Source: Herpetosiphon aurantiacus DSM 785
GTDB lineage: Bacteria > Chloroflexota > Chloroflexia > Chloroflexales > Herpetosiphonaceae
Direction of reading: 5' to 3'
NCBI GenBank assembly: GCA_000018565.1
Contig: CP000875.1
Coordinates: 2,495,199-2,559,198, forward strand
Length of the DNA: 64,000 nt
In this document: positions 54,119 to 63,682 of the stretch, piece after piece
How the letters are laid out: the number at the start of each line of letters is the position of its first letter
How positions within the stretch are numbered: position 1 is the first letter of the stretch
Program-made: the position numbers and the translations under genes
Notes under the pieces: model-generated
What the model was told of the DNA's origin: nothing
Seen by the model: only the letters and a program-made list of their open reading frames with translations
Databases searched by the model: none

Positions 54119-55001
54119 ACCAACTCCATGTTACTTAAAGAAGTAATCTAATTACGGATCTATAGGGTTGCTACTAGGTTTTTTCTGATAATTCAAAACC
54201 AGGCCATACTCCGACATAAAAGTGTATTAATACGCTGATCGAGGTGCTTATTCTTGATGATTTTTCAGATATTCTGGCGTTTCCAAGCAGAGTCCACGAA
54301 TGAGCAGAAAGAACCTATAAGCTAGTTGAGCCATCGAAGGTTTATTATATGTATATATGTATATTCTGTTCCTCACAAAGCGATTAAGCGATGCTTCTTC
54401 TGTTAATAGATACATGTCATTGTGATTTCTGGCAGGATGGCTGAAAAATCACCCGTATGGGGGATGACCCGCGTGCAGGAAGCGATAGAAATGCGCGGTG
54501 CAGCGATGATGGGGAAACAGCGTCCGTTTGCTATTCAGTCTATGATTGATTAGTCAACTAATCAATCATTAGGTATTCTTATTTAATCCATTATCGAGCA
54601 AGATATTGGAATTTGATCACATCGACCAACGTTCGTGCGGTAAGTCGCAGAGTAGACATAACGATTTTTGTAATTTTGCCGATTAACAACGCTTTCACTA
54701 CAAGCCCAAGATTCGTGCTACCACACGCCATTAAGATTATTTAATGGTAGGGCCATTTTTCGCCACATGGACATGCAATTTGCGCTCACCAACGCAGATT
54801 CCCCCAGTTTTCCCTATCGAACATGCGTGCTGACAGGGGGGGTTGTGAGATCGCTCTCTGGCATCAAGGTATGGGGCATCAGATAGAATACGCATCAATC
54901 AAATCAACGCATCACGAACAAACCGTGAGCAATTGCTTGCATCGGAACCATTGCTTTGCTAGGATAGTGGAACACACCTGCCAGCTCTGAAGGATCGTGC
55001 T
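54119..55001. other. 880-base stretch without a recognised gene
   Basis: No frame supports a protein. The left half is AT-rich like the gene at 52862. A 28-base near-perfect palindrome lies at 54542-54569. The promoter of the large STAND gene should be in the last 100 bases. Confidence 0.55.
54542..54569. repeat. Palindrome (13-base arms)
   Basis: Arms 54542-54554 and 54557-54569 pair exactly around CA. Its AT-rich symmetry suits a dimeric regulator site; it is unlikely to be a terminator because no T-run follows. Confidence 0.55.
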
Positions 55002-58000
55002 ATGGATGATCGCGCCCTGCGTCTTGCCCTTGAATCCCTGCTGGATGAACCCACCCTCAAATCAGCGCATCGTGCGTCACTTGAGCGTGGCCTTGCCGAT
55101 CTCAGAGCGCAGCGCCTCACCTCCGATGAGCGTGACTATCTTTGCTATCTCATCGAGCACTATGGGCAGTCAAACCCATCCCCTGATCCCGTGGCCGCCT
55201 TAATCGCCGCGTTCCAAGACAAGCTACCAACCTACGATCCCGCAGCCGTGGCCACGGCAGTTCACCATGCCCTCGCCCAGCAACCCGCCACGCTCAACGG
55301 CGCTCCGGTCACAATCACGATGAACGGCGATACCTATGCGCACCAGGCAAACTTGGCCATTGGGAATCAGGTGGGCGGCAATCTCGTCCAGGTCACGGTC
55401 ACGATTCCGATTCCTGATGTCCGCTTTGATGCCCTCTTGGCCACCGCCCTCAGAACCCATGAGCACGAAAAAACACGCGAACGCCTGATCAACGCCGCCC
55501 AACAAATCGAAAGTGATCGGCTCCTGAATCTCCGGCTCAAAGGCTTCGTCGGTCGCGTCACCGAACTGGCGGCGATCCGCGAGCATATTGAGACCATGCG
55601 CTCCACGGGTGGCTATGTGTTGATCAAGGCAGCGGCAGGTGAAGGCAAGAGCAGTAGCATTGCCAAGCTGATTCAGGAAGCGGGGATTGCGCAAACACCC
55701 CATCACTTTATTGCCCTGACGACGGGTCGTGAATATCAATTAGGGTTGTTGCGGGCGGTGGCGGCCCAATTGATTTTGAAACACAATCTTACCGTTTCGT
55801 ACTTCCCCGAAGAAAGCTATCCAGCGATGAAGGGTGAGTTTGTGCGGATTCTTGACGAGCTTTCCAAGCAAGGCATTGAGGAAACGATCTATCTGGATGG
55901 CCTTGATCAACTCCAACCAGAGATTGATGGATCACGCGATTTATCATTCCTCCCGCCGCAACCACCCCCAGGCATCGTGATGGTGCTTGGTTCGAGACCG
56001 GATGAAACCTTAAAACCGCTCGAGATTCTGCATCGGGTCGATTATGACCTGCCGCCACTCAGTGAAGCCGATGCGCTGGCATTGTGGCGATCCGTCCAGC
56101 CTGCTGTGGCGGATGGCCTCCTGCATGACCTCTATGCCGCACTGAAGGGCAATGCGTTGTTCGTCCACTTGGCTGCCAATACCATGCGTGATCAATCAGT
56201 GGTCGATGCGACCAGCCTGATTCGCCAGATCGAGCAGAATCCCAGCAATCTCTTTGGGATTACGCTCGATCGGATTAAGGGTCGATCACGGTCGCAATGG
56301 GATGTGGTCTGGAAGCCAATGCTGGTGCTCTTGCTCGTGGCCCAAGAACCATTGCGGCTGGATGTGGTAGGCGATTTGCTGGAACATGATCACGACACGA
56401 TGCAGGATGCCGTGAGAGTTTTAGGTGGCTTGGTGAGTCAAGGGATTGATCAACGAGTCGCGCTGCATCACCTACTGTTTCGCGATTATTTGGCAGCAGT
56501 GGTCTTTAATGCCCGTGAGGTGAAACGTTGGCAGCAACGGCTAGCAGACTGGTGTTCCGTTGATTTGGAGATGATTTGGGGTGATCATTCCGATCCTATT
56601 GAACAAGCACGACGGGTCTATGCGCGGTATCATTACATCACGCATCTTTCATTGGCGGAAAATTGGCCAACGCTGTGGCAAGTTTTGGATGCGGGTGACT
56701 ATGGCGAACAGAAAACCCGCTTCGATCCGAGTACCCGACTCTATGCCTTGGATTTGGATCGCGGGCGTGAGAGTGCCATCAACGCGGGACAATCGACCGA
56801 GGAACATCTTCAGAACCTGCCACGCCTGTGGAAGTATAGTTTGCTGCGAACAAGTTTAACCAGTCGCGTTGATCAGTGGCCGGATGATCTGTTTGTGGTC
56901 TTAGTGATGCTTGGACGCACACAGGAGGCTTTAGATCGGATTGATTTATGTACTGATCATGGGCGGCAAATACAGCTTTGGAAGAAGATTTTGGTATTGT
57001 GCGAACCACAATACCAAAGTACGATTATTATACTTATGCATCAGGTAGCCAGTCACCTTTCAGGCATCGAGAAATTTCGACTCCTCGGATTAATTGCGAC
57101 AACGATTGCAACTCTTGGCGCTATCGACCAAGCCCATCAAATTGCCCAATCCATTACCGATCTAACCCATCGTTTCGGTGCATTCAGGGATATCGCCATA
57201 ACGGCTGACAAACTTGGCAATAGGGAACAAGCGTTAGAGATACTCAATCATGCACTTATCATTGCCCAATCCATTGACGATCCTAAGTCACGAGCTGAAC
57301 CTCTCTACGCAATTGCGACAACGATTGCAACCCTTGGCGCTATCGACCAAGCCCACCAAATTACTTGCCAAATTGATCTTCCTGAGTTGCGTGATGATGC
57401 TCTCGCTGTTGTTGTAACGGTCACTGCCACCTTTGGTGATATCGACCGTGCTTTAGCCATGGCCCAACCCATTGAGGGTCTATGGCAACAAGCCCATGCC
57501 CTCAGATCTATTGCGATAACCACCACCCATGGTAGTATTAGCCGTGCTCTCGTCATTGCCCAATCTATTAATGACCCTATTTTCCGTGCTGATGCATTCG
57601 GAACTATTGCGACAATCGTTGCCACCCTTGGCGATATCAACCAAGCCCTCGCCATTGCCCAATCTATTGATAGTTGGTCTCACCGCGTTGATGCACTCGG
57701 AACTATTGCGACAACCGTTGCCACCCTTGGCGATATCAACCAAGCCCTCGCCATTGCCCAATCTATTGATAGTTGGTCTCACCGCAGTCATGTCTTCAGG
57801 ACCATTGCGGCAACCACCAATATCCTTGGCAATAGGGCAAAAGCAATAAGTATACTCGACCATGCCCGCCAACTTGCCCAATCCATTAACGATCGATGGC
57901 AAAAGGCCGATGCCCTCAAGGCCATTGCAACAACGGCTGCTACCTTTAATGACCAGGAACAAGCGATAAGGATACTAGACCAAGCCCTCGCCATTGCCCA

Positions 58001-59495
58001 ATCTATCAAAAGTCTTCGTCAGCGTGCCGATACCCTCAGGGATATTGCGATAATCGCCGCCACGATTGGCAGTATCGATCAAGCCTTTGCCATTGCCCAA
58101 TCTATTGACCATCCTAAACAATGTGTTGATACTCTTGGTGTCATCACTATAACGGCTACGGCTGCTTATGGTAATGGCCAACCTGCAATAACAATTTTTA
58201 ACAAGACCAGATCCATTATCCAATCCATTAACTATCCTGAACAACGAGCCGATGCCCTTGGTGTTATTGCAACCACAACTGCCACCTTCGGCGAAATCAA
58301 CCGTGCGCTAGCCATTGCTCAATCCATTGATGATTCTGAACGACATGCCGATACACTGAGGGCTATTGCGACAACTATCGCCACCTTCGGCGAAATCAAC
58401 CGTGCGCTAGCCATCGCCCAATCCATTAACAATCGATGGCAACGTGCTGATGCCCTCAAGGCCATTGCAACAACGGCTGCAGCCTTTGGGGATATCGACC
58501 ATGCACTTGTTATTACTAAATTCATTAATGAATTTTTCCAGCAGACCAATGCCCTAAGGTCTATTGCAATAACCACCGCCACCTTCGGTGATATCAACCG
58601 TGCGCTAACCATCGCTCAATCTATTAATGACCTTGGTCAACAGGCTGACACGCTCAAGGTTATTGCAACCATCACTTCAACCCTTGGTGATACTAACCGT
58701 GCACTAGCCATCGCTCAATCTATTAATGATCTTGTGCATCGTGTGGATGTTCTCTGTTTCCTCGCGTTAATCGCCACTAAACTCGGCAACAGAGAAAAAG
58801 GCACAGATCTACTCAATTATGCTATTGTTATTGCTCAATCCATTGTTCGCCCCGAGCGATGTGCCGATGCATTCAAAGTTATTGCGATAACCACCGCTAC
58901 TCTTGGCGATATCAGTCAAGCCCTTGCGATTGCTCAATCCATTGTTCGCCCTGAGCGGCGTGCCGATGCATTCAAAGTTATTGCGATAACCACCGCTACT
59001 CTTGGCGATATCAGTCAAGCCCTTGCGATTGCCCAATCCATTACCCAGCCCGAGCAATGTGTTGATGCACTCGGAACTATTGCTGCGAGGGCTGCCGATA
59101 CTTACGGTAACGATCAACTTCCAATGGCAATTCTCGAGAAGGCTCACCAAATTGCCCAATCTATTGCCCAGCCTGAGCGACGTGCCGATGCGCTCGGGAC
59201 TATTGCGACAACCACCGCTACCCTTGGCGATATCGATCGTGCCATTGCCATTGTCCAATCCATTGTCAGTCCTGATAAACATGACCATTCTCTTAGGATG
59301 ATTGTAAAAACAGTACGATCAATAACAAGAATTCTCGCTATCATTCAGAGAATATGGTTTCATAGCAAAACATCCGGTAGCATATGGGGAATGACCCCAA
59401 TTATCGCTCCACTATTAAATGACTATCCATGGCTTGGAACAGCAATTCTGAAGGAAGAGGCATGGGTCAATGAGCAACTCAAACGACTGGGGTAA
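55002..59495 (+). CDS. Large STAND (NACHT-like) NTPase with about 22 helical repeats
   Basis: 1,497 residues. The first about 95 are a helical domain like the small effector-associated adaptors of bacterial STAND systems. A strand segment follows (ITMNGDTYAHQANLAIGNQV, about 105-125). The NTPase has a P-loop KAAAGEGKSSS near 208-218, Walker B TIYLDGLDQL near 294, and IVMVLGSRPDET as sensor 1; the winged-helix part lies at about 430-520. From about 680 to 1450 there are about 22 repeats of about 39 residues (LGTIATTVATLGDINQALAI). The protein ends PWLGTAILKEEAWV, shared with the gene at 46394. I infer a sensor whose helical repeats detect a trigger, perhaps phage, and whose N-terminal adaptor recruits an effector encoded elsewhere. 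Confidence 0.9.
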   Translation: MDDRALRLALESLLDEPTLKSAHRASLERGLADLRAQRLTSDERDYLCYLIEHYGQSNPSPDPVAALIAAFQDKLPTYDPAAVATAVHHALAQQPATLNGAPVTITMNGDTYAHQANLAIGNQVGGNLVQVTVTIPIPDVRFDALLATALRTHEHEKTRERLINAAQQIESDRLLNLRLKGFVGRVTELAAIREHIETMRSTGGYVLIKAAAGEGKSSSIAKLIQEAGIAQTPHHFIALTTGREYQLGLLRAVAAQLILKHNLTVSYFPEESYPAMKGEFVRILDELSKQGIEETIYLDGLDQLQPEIDGSRDLSFLPPQPPPGIVMVLGSRPDETLKPLEILHRVDYDLPPLSEADALALWRSVQPAVADGLLHDLYAALKGNALFVHLAANTMRDQSVVDATSLIRQIEQNPSNLFGITLDRIKGRSRSQWDVVWKPMLVLLLVAQEPLRLDVVGDLLEHDHDTMQDAVRVLGGLVSQGIDQRVALHHLLFRDYLAAVVFNAREVKRWQQRLADWCSVDLEMIWGDHSDPIEQARRVYARYHYITHLSLAENWPTLWQVLDAGDYGEQKTRFDPSTRLYALDLDRGRESAINAGQSTEEHLQNLPRLWKYSLLRTSLTSRVDQWPDDLFVVLVMLGRTQEALDRIDLCTDHGRQIQLWKKILVLCEPQYQSTIIILMHQVASHLSGIEKFRLLGLIATTIATLGAIDQAHQIAQSITDLTHRFGAFRDIAITADKLGNREQALEILNHALIIAQSIDDPKSRAEPLYAIATTIATLGAIDQAHQITCQIDLPELRDDALAVVVTVTATFGDIDRALAMAQPIEGLWQQAHALRSIAITTTHGSISRALVIAQSINDPIFRADAFGTIATIVATLGDINQALAIAQSIDSWSHRVDALGTIATTVATLGDINQALAIAQSIDSWSHRSHVFRTIAATTNILGNRAKAISILDHARQLAQSINDRWQKADALKAIATTAATFNDQEQAIRILDQALAIAQSIKSLRQRADTLRDIAIIAATIGSIDQAFAIAQSIDHPKQCVDTLGVITITATAAYGNGQPAITIFNKTRSIIQSINYPEQRADALGVIATTTATFGEINRALAIAQSIDDSERHADTLRAIATTIATFGEINRALAIAQSINNRWQRADALKAIATTAAAFGDIDHALVITKFINEFFQQTNALRSIAITTATFGDINRALTIAQSINDLGQQADTLKVIATITSTLGDTNRALAIAQSINDLVHRVDVLCFLALIATKLGNREKGTDLLNYAIVIAQSIVRPERCADAFKVIAITTATLGDISQALAIAQSIVRPERRADAFKVIAITTATLGDISQALAIAQSITQPEQCVDALGTIAARAADTYGNDQLPMAILEKAHQIAQSIAQPERRADALGTIATTTATLGDIDRAIAIVQSIVSPDKHDHSLRMIVKTVRSITRILAIIQRIWFHSKTSGSIWGMTPIIAPLLNDYPWLGTAILKEEAWVNEQLKRLG
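57090..59290. repeat. Tandem about 117-base coding repeats in the STAND gene
   Basis: About 22 units; some neighbours are nearly identical, for example 57600-57690 with 57705-57790, and 58850-58945 with 58950-59045. This shows recent unit duplication. Confidence 0.8.
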
Positions 59496-59760
59496 AAAAA
59501 GAGGAGTACCAACTTTGCTGTTTCAAGTCAAGTATTAACCCCAAGGGCCAACTTGGTTGCAGTGTCAGTTTTATGCGCCTGCGACGATCCCGCGTGGAGC
59601 GCATGGTTGACCGTCCTAATGCTCCAAAAACAACAGGAACTGCTTCACTTCCTCGCGCACACCACTTGGATATATTGACATAATGATACTTGATTCAGTG
59701 TCTCTCGTTTGAGGCGGGACCGATGACGCGACCAGAGGGCAGGGGTATCTATACCCATTC
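59496..59760. other. Gene-free stretch after the STAND gene
   Basis: No recognisable gene. It leads directly into the PIN remnant, so it may contain further decayed toxin-antitoxin sequence. Confidence 0.45.
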
Positions 59761-59883
59761 CTGGTGGCGACGGCGATTGATATGGGCTGTGATGCCTTTT
59801 TAACCAATGATGGTGCCGTGCAGCGCGTCACCGGGATTGCCGTACTGGTCATTGATGCCCTTGCCCAGCCTGCACCTGCATGA
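59761..59883 (+). pseudogene. 3' fragment of a PIN-toxin gene
   Basis: 41 codons reading LVATAIDMGCDAFLTNDGAV, then QRVTGIAVLVIDALAQPAP and a stop. They match the end of the intact PIN toxin at 35353-35808 (LATAIDAGCDAFLTNDFALQ). The first about 110 residues, with most catalytic acids, are missing. It marks the edge of a second toxin-antitoxin module that has been lost. Confidence 0.85.
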
Positions 59884-59907
59884 GCGCGAGCTACCTATGG
59901 AGTCGAG

Positions 59908-60675
59908 ATGGATAAACCGTACCTGATTGAACAGATTGGCCGCGCGGCCTTTCAGCGTGCATGTACCCAAGCCCGGAACGCCGCCCCAGCTATGGGCACG
60001 CGCACCCAATCACAATCCTATCATTCCCCCCTCCCACAGTGGATCGATAGGATGATTTGGGAGCAGGCCGATGGCTTAACCACGGCGCAACGGCTCCGGC
60101 TCAGCGTTTCCATGTATCGTGATCTGCCATGTTATGGGGTTCTTCTGGGGCTGATGTGCCGCTACCAAGGCCTGGATCGAGTGCACCAAAAGCTCTATTG
60201 GTTTGAGGTGCGCCGGATGCTCTCCCACGGCGATCCGGCATGGTCGGGACCGATCGAATATCACCTGGCGCTCGATTGGTTTGAACGCAATGATGACGGT
60301 GCGACCATCTGGCAGACCCTGCGTCGGGCAGCGAATCCGGCATTGCTTCGGAGTCTTCTCCGGAGTTCCGGGCCAGCGGCGTGGTCGTTAAAAATGGCGC
60401 TCTATCGGGAATTACTGGCCGATCCGGCGTGGCATGCGGCGATTTATGCGAGCGTGCTTGCGAGCTATGGTGGGGTGTATGGGCAAATTGATCGGGTTGA
60501 GGCGCTCACCGTGCTCCATCATTTAATACTTCCGCATCGGGATGACGCGGAATGGCGTTCCATGCTCACAGTCCTTGGGCACGGTGACCGCTACACGAAT
60601 GGCTTTGGAGTAAAAGCGTTCCATGCCCCACAGCAAGACGATGAAGGATCAGGCGATCAAGCACACCGTGGGTGA
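59908..60675 (+). CDS. Unrecognised 255-aa protein
   Basis: A soluble, tryptophan- and arginine-rich protein without signal peptide or membrane helix. Helical blocks such as MIWEQADGLTTAQRLRLSVS, GLLMCRYQG-like spacing and LDWFERNDDGATIWQTLRRA suggest an all-alpha fold. I know no family for it. GGAGTCGAG precedes the ATG. It follows the PIN remnant by 24 bases and may be cargo of a lost mobile module. Its end (DDEGSGDQAHRG) is disordered. Confidence 0.6.
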   Translation: MDKPYLIEQIGRAAFQRACTQARNAAPAMGTRTQSQSYHSPLPQWIDRMIWEQADGLTTAQRLRLSVSMYRDLPCYGVLLGLMCRYQGLDRVHQKLYWFEVRRMLSHGDPAWSGPIEYHLALDWFERNDDGATIWQTLRRAANPALLRSLLRSSGPAAWSLKMALYRELLADPAWHAAIYASVLASYGGVYGQIDRVEALTVLHHLILPHRDDAEWRSMLTVLGHGDRYTNGFGVKAFHAPQQDDEGSGDQAHRG

Positions 60676-61006
60676 CGGAACGTGGGCGACATCAGCTAGC
60701 CTGTTGGAGCGCATAAAAAGACAGGTGCATGAACTGCTTTGGCGAACAACAGCACAGCACACGGCGATGTACTGTTGAGTCTGGTATGGGGAATCGGCGT
60801 TTAATACGGGTATTGCTCGTTTAAGCGGGTGTTCAGATACTCCATCGTAGGGTTAAACGCAAGACCACTCAAATAAGAGTTATGGCGATGGGCAATGCGT
60901 CGATTTCGAGGTATGGTAAGGATTCGAGAGAAATGGGCCACTGCTAATAATAGCTGGACAAGTTTGGCTATCATTTGGACGTAATCCGATACAGAATGAA
61001 CTAAGG
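60676..61006. other. Gene-free stretch up to the IS91 end
   Basis: Contains only overlapping chance frames. It ends at a GTTC sequence (GAAC on the minus strand) next to the putative IS91 origin hairpin. Confidence 0.5.
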
Positions 61007-61032
61007 GTTCATGTGGCGCGGAGCCGCCACAT
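61007..61032 (-). other. Putative oriIS end of the IS91-type element
   Basis: On the minus strand an 8-base GC-rich hairpin (arms 61011-61018 and 61025-61032, loop of 6) is followed at once by GAAC (61007-61010). IS91-family elements replicate from a hairpin end that abuts GAAC or CAAG in the target (established for IS91). It lies about 265 bases beyond the end of the transposase gene. Confidence 0.6.
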
Positions 61033-61340
61033 AACCCTATTTGAACGGAGCCGATAGACGGATTTGGGGATTCAGGGGGGACCTTCTCACGAGATATATC
61101 CATCAATGAAGGCGAGTTACGAAGGATTTCTCTGGTGTCGGTGGTGGAACGCGCGGAGATTGGTGTACCCACTGGGGATCTGACGGGCAGTGGGTGCCTC
61201 ACCGTGACTGCAGCACCCATCTTGCAGCGGTCGCGCTCCATACGAATACCCGTCTCCGCGACGGTTTGCTTCAGGAAGAGCATGAACGATGCAGCTTATG
61301 CCGTCAATGCTCCCACTGGTGGTGAGCGTCCGACAACTGG

Positions 61341-61348
61341 CGGAAGTT
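61341..61348. repeat. Target duplication, left copy
   Basis: CGGAAGTT directly before the IS256-type element; the second copy is at 62625-62632. Confidence 0.85.
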
Positions 61349-62624
61349 GGTGGTATAACGAGAGTGGTGCAAAATAAAGAGAGCCAGGTGGACTATACTT
61401 GGAAATGCAACAGACCAAGGAAAGGAACCCACCATGACTCCCATTAATAAGCATACTCAGTCGCCCGTGATCGGTCAAGCCGAGGCCCAAGCTACCTTCC
61501 ACCAGATGGTGCAGCACCAGATTCGGCAGGCGATTCGCGCGACCTTCATCGACATTTTGGAAGACGAAGTGGCCGCCTTCATCGGTGCGCAGCCCTACGA
61601 GCGTACCGACGAGCGCCGTGATCACCGCGCCGGACATCGCTCGCGCACCCTTGGCACGACCGCTGGGGTGATCGATGATTTGCCCGTCCCACGCACCCGT
61701 GGCGGCTTTCGCACCCAGCTGTTTGACCGCTACCAGCGCCGCATGCACGACGTGGATACGCTCATGCAGGATATGTTTGTCGGCGGGGTCAGCCAAACGG
61801 CGGTTGGCACGGTGGTTGAGCACTTAACGGGCAACGCACCCAGTCCCTCAACCGTCTCACGGGTGTTTCATACGCTTGACGACGAGTTTCAGGCCTGGCA
61901 GGCTCGCCCGTTGCCCCCACGGTACTGCTATGCCTTCGCCGATGGCACCTATTTCAGCGTTATCTATAACGGGCAAGGCCAGAAAATGCCGATTTTGGCA
62001 CTGATTGGCATCACCCCTGATGGCCAGCGCGAAGTGATCGCCTTCACGACGGGCGAGCGTGAAAACCAAGGCGCGTGGGAAAGTCTGCTGGCGGACATCA
62101 AGGATCGCGGGGTCGAGACCGTTGATTTGTGGATTACCGATGGGCATCAGGCCATGCTGAACGCGATTGCGGCGAAGTTTCCTGCATCGCAGCGTCAGCG
62201 CTGTGTCGTCCACAAAATGAGCAACATCGAAAGCCACGTTCCCGAAAAATACCGCGATGCACTGCACGCGGAACTGCGGACGATTTTCTATCAGCCCGAC
62301 CGAGCGCAGGCCGACCAAGCTGCCGCAGCGTTTATGGCGAAATACGAGCGCCAATACCCGTCGGCGATCCGCTGCATGCAGCGTGACTGGGAAGCCTGCT
62401 TGACGTTTTATGCCTATCCTGAGGGGCATTGGGTGAACATTCGCACGTCAAATATCATTGAACGGACATTCGAGGAGGTCAAGAAGCGCAGCAAAAAAAT
62501 GGCGACGGCGTTTCGGAATGAAGGCAGTTGTTTATTGCTGTTTTATGCCGTTGTTCGAACACTTCAGCTTCGGAAAATTCGCATGCCTGGCTAATTTGAT
62601 TTTGCACACTTCTTGACAAACCAC
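61349..62624. mobile_element. IS256-type insertion sequence inside the IS91 transposase gene
   Basis: A 1.28-kb element with imperfect terminal inverted repeats of about 27 bases (both ends share GTGGT and GTGCAAAAT) and an 8-base target duplication, as expected for IS256. It carries one transposase gene, reading opposite to the interrupted host gene. Confidence 0.87.
61434..62594 (+). CDS. IS256/Mutator-family transposase
   Basis: A 386-residue DDE transposase of the Mutator group. The catalytic residues are the aspartate in [10 protein letters not shown], the aspartate in [12 protein letters not shown] and the glutamate in [19 protein letters not shown]. The family signature region [20 protein letters not shown] is present, as is [10 protein letters not shown] between the acids. 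AAGGAA lies just before the ATG. The frame is intact. Confidence 0.95.
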   Translation: MTPINKHTQSPVIGQAEAQATFHQMVQHQIRQAIRATFIDILEDEVAAFIGAQPYERTDERRDHRAGHRSRTLGTTAGVIDDLPVPRTRGGFRTQLFDRYQRRMHDVDTLMQDMFVGGVSQTAVGTVVEHLTGNAPSPSTVSRVFHTLDDEFQAWQARPLPPRYCYAFADGTYFSVIYNGQGQKMPILALIGITPDGQREVIAFTTGERENQGAWESLLADIKDRGVETVDLWITDGHQAMLNAIAAKFPASQRQRCVVHKMSNIESHVPEKYRDALHAELRTIFYQPDRAQADQAAAAFMAKYERQYPSAIRCMQRDWEACLTFYAYPEGHWVNIRTSNIIERTFEEVKKRSKKMATAFRNEGSCLLLFYAVVRTLQLRKIRMPG

Positions 62625-62632
62625 CGGAAGTT
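62625..62632. repeat. Target duplication, right copy
   Basis: CGGAAGTT directly after the IS256-type element, matching 61341-61348. Confidence 0.85.
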
Positions 62633-63682
62633 CTTGGCGTCGCATCACAGCACCGCACTGCGGGCACAGCGGTGCTTCCTGCAGGCAATGAATGACGGGT
62701 GGCTGACTGAACTCCTGTCCACGGGAGAGCATCAATTGGGCGCGGATGCGGCGGAGGAACGCCCGCTTGGCGGGACAAAACAAGCCAAAATAACGCACTT
62801 TGACAAAGCCTTTTGGCAAGACGTGTTGAAGAAATTGCTCGAGAAATGTCAGTGCCGAGAGGGTTTTGGTACAGGTCTGGTGCGTCTGCCCATTGGTGTA
62901 GCGAAAGGTCACGTTATCATGATCCATGCTGAGGAGCCGATTGTTGCTCAAGGCCACCCGGAAGATGTACGGTGCCAAGTATTTCAAGGCTGTTTCACCG
63001 GTGCCAACTGGGCGACAATCGACGACCCATGGGCGCTGCCAGATCGCCGAATCACGGGTCGTGCCGCCCGGAAGTTGGCCGATGGCAGCACGCAGTTTGC
63101 CGCGAAATAGCAGCGCTAAGGGCCGCACGGGGAGCAGGAACCCTGGGGCAGGCTGGCAGATGGTGCCATCGGGGGTACGGACAACAGCCGGAATGAGATA
63201 GTGGATATGCGGATGGTAGCGCAGGTCGCGCGTCCAGGTTTGCAGGATGCCCAGCATCCCCAATTGCCCGCCGAGCAGCCGAGGATCGTGGGCTAGCTGC
63301 TGGAGTGCCGCAGCTGAGGCCCGAAAGAAACAATCATAGACCTGGCGCTGATTGGCCGCCGCAAACGCCCGGAGTTCCGCCGGCAAGGTAAACGTGACGA
63401 GAAAGTAGGGGACGGGCAGCAGCAGCGCCTGTTGCTTGGCCAACCAGGTTTGGCCAGCATCGTGTTGGCAGGTGGGACAATGTCGGTTCCGACATGAATG
63501 GTAGCTGTAGCGGGCTATGTGACAGTGGGGGCAGATGAACACCTGACCGCCTAGGTGCTCCGTCCGACATGCATCCAGGGCATGGAGCACCCGGCGTTGG
63601 TCAGGACTGATCGGCGCTGGCGGGGTGGCCCAATAGGCCGGACCATAGCGCTGGACAATGGCGTTGAGCGTGATCATACGAG

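Larger units (their letters stand above)
61296..63677 (-). pseudogene. IS91-family transposase gene interrupted by IS256
   Basis: The 5' part (63677-62633) encodes a zinc-ribbon start (FICPHCHIARYSYHSCRNRH, CPTCQHD), then RYHPHIHYLIPAVV with the HUH histidines and TALKYLAPYIFRVALSNNRL with the catalytic tyrosine, a normal IS91/Y1 layout. After RRQELP the frame enters the IS256-type element and would end with about 30 foreign residues. Removing the insertion and one 8-base target copy restores RRQELPPVVGRSPPVGALTA and a stop at 61296, giving about 365 residues. The original enzyme cut single-stranded DNA for rolling-circle transposition. The product made today has an altered C-terminus and may or may not work. 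Confidence 0.88.

Noticed and set aside
60801-61283. 160-codon minus-strand frame left of the IS91 transposase
   Set aside because: It spans the IS91 end and non-coding DNA, has no recognisable motif, and lies where the element's non-coding tail is expected.
61434-61823. Minus-strand frame opposite the IS256 transposase running into the IS91 tail
   Set aside because: It shadows the transposase; only its last 14 codons are meaningful, as the displaced end of the IS91 transposase.
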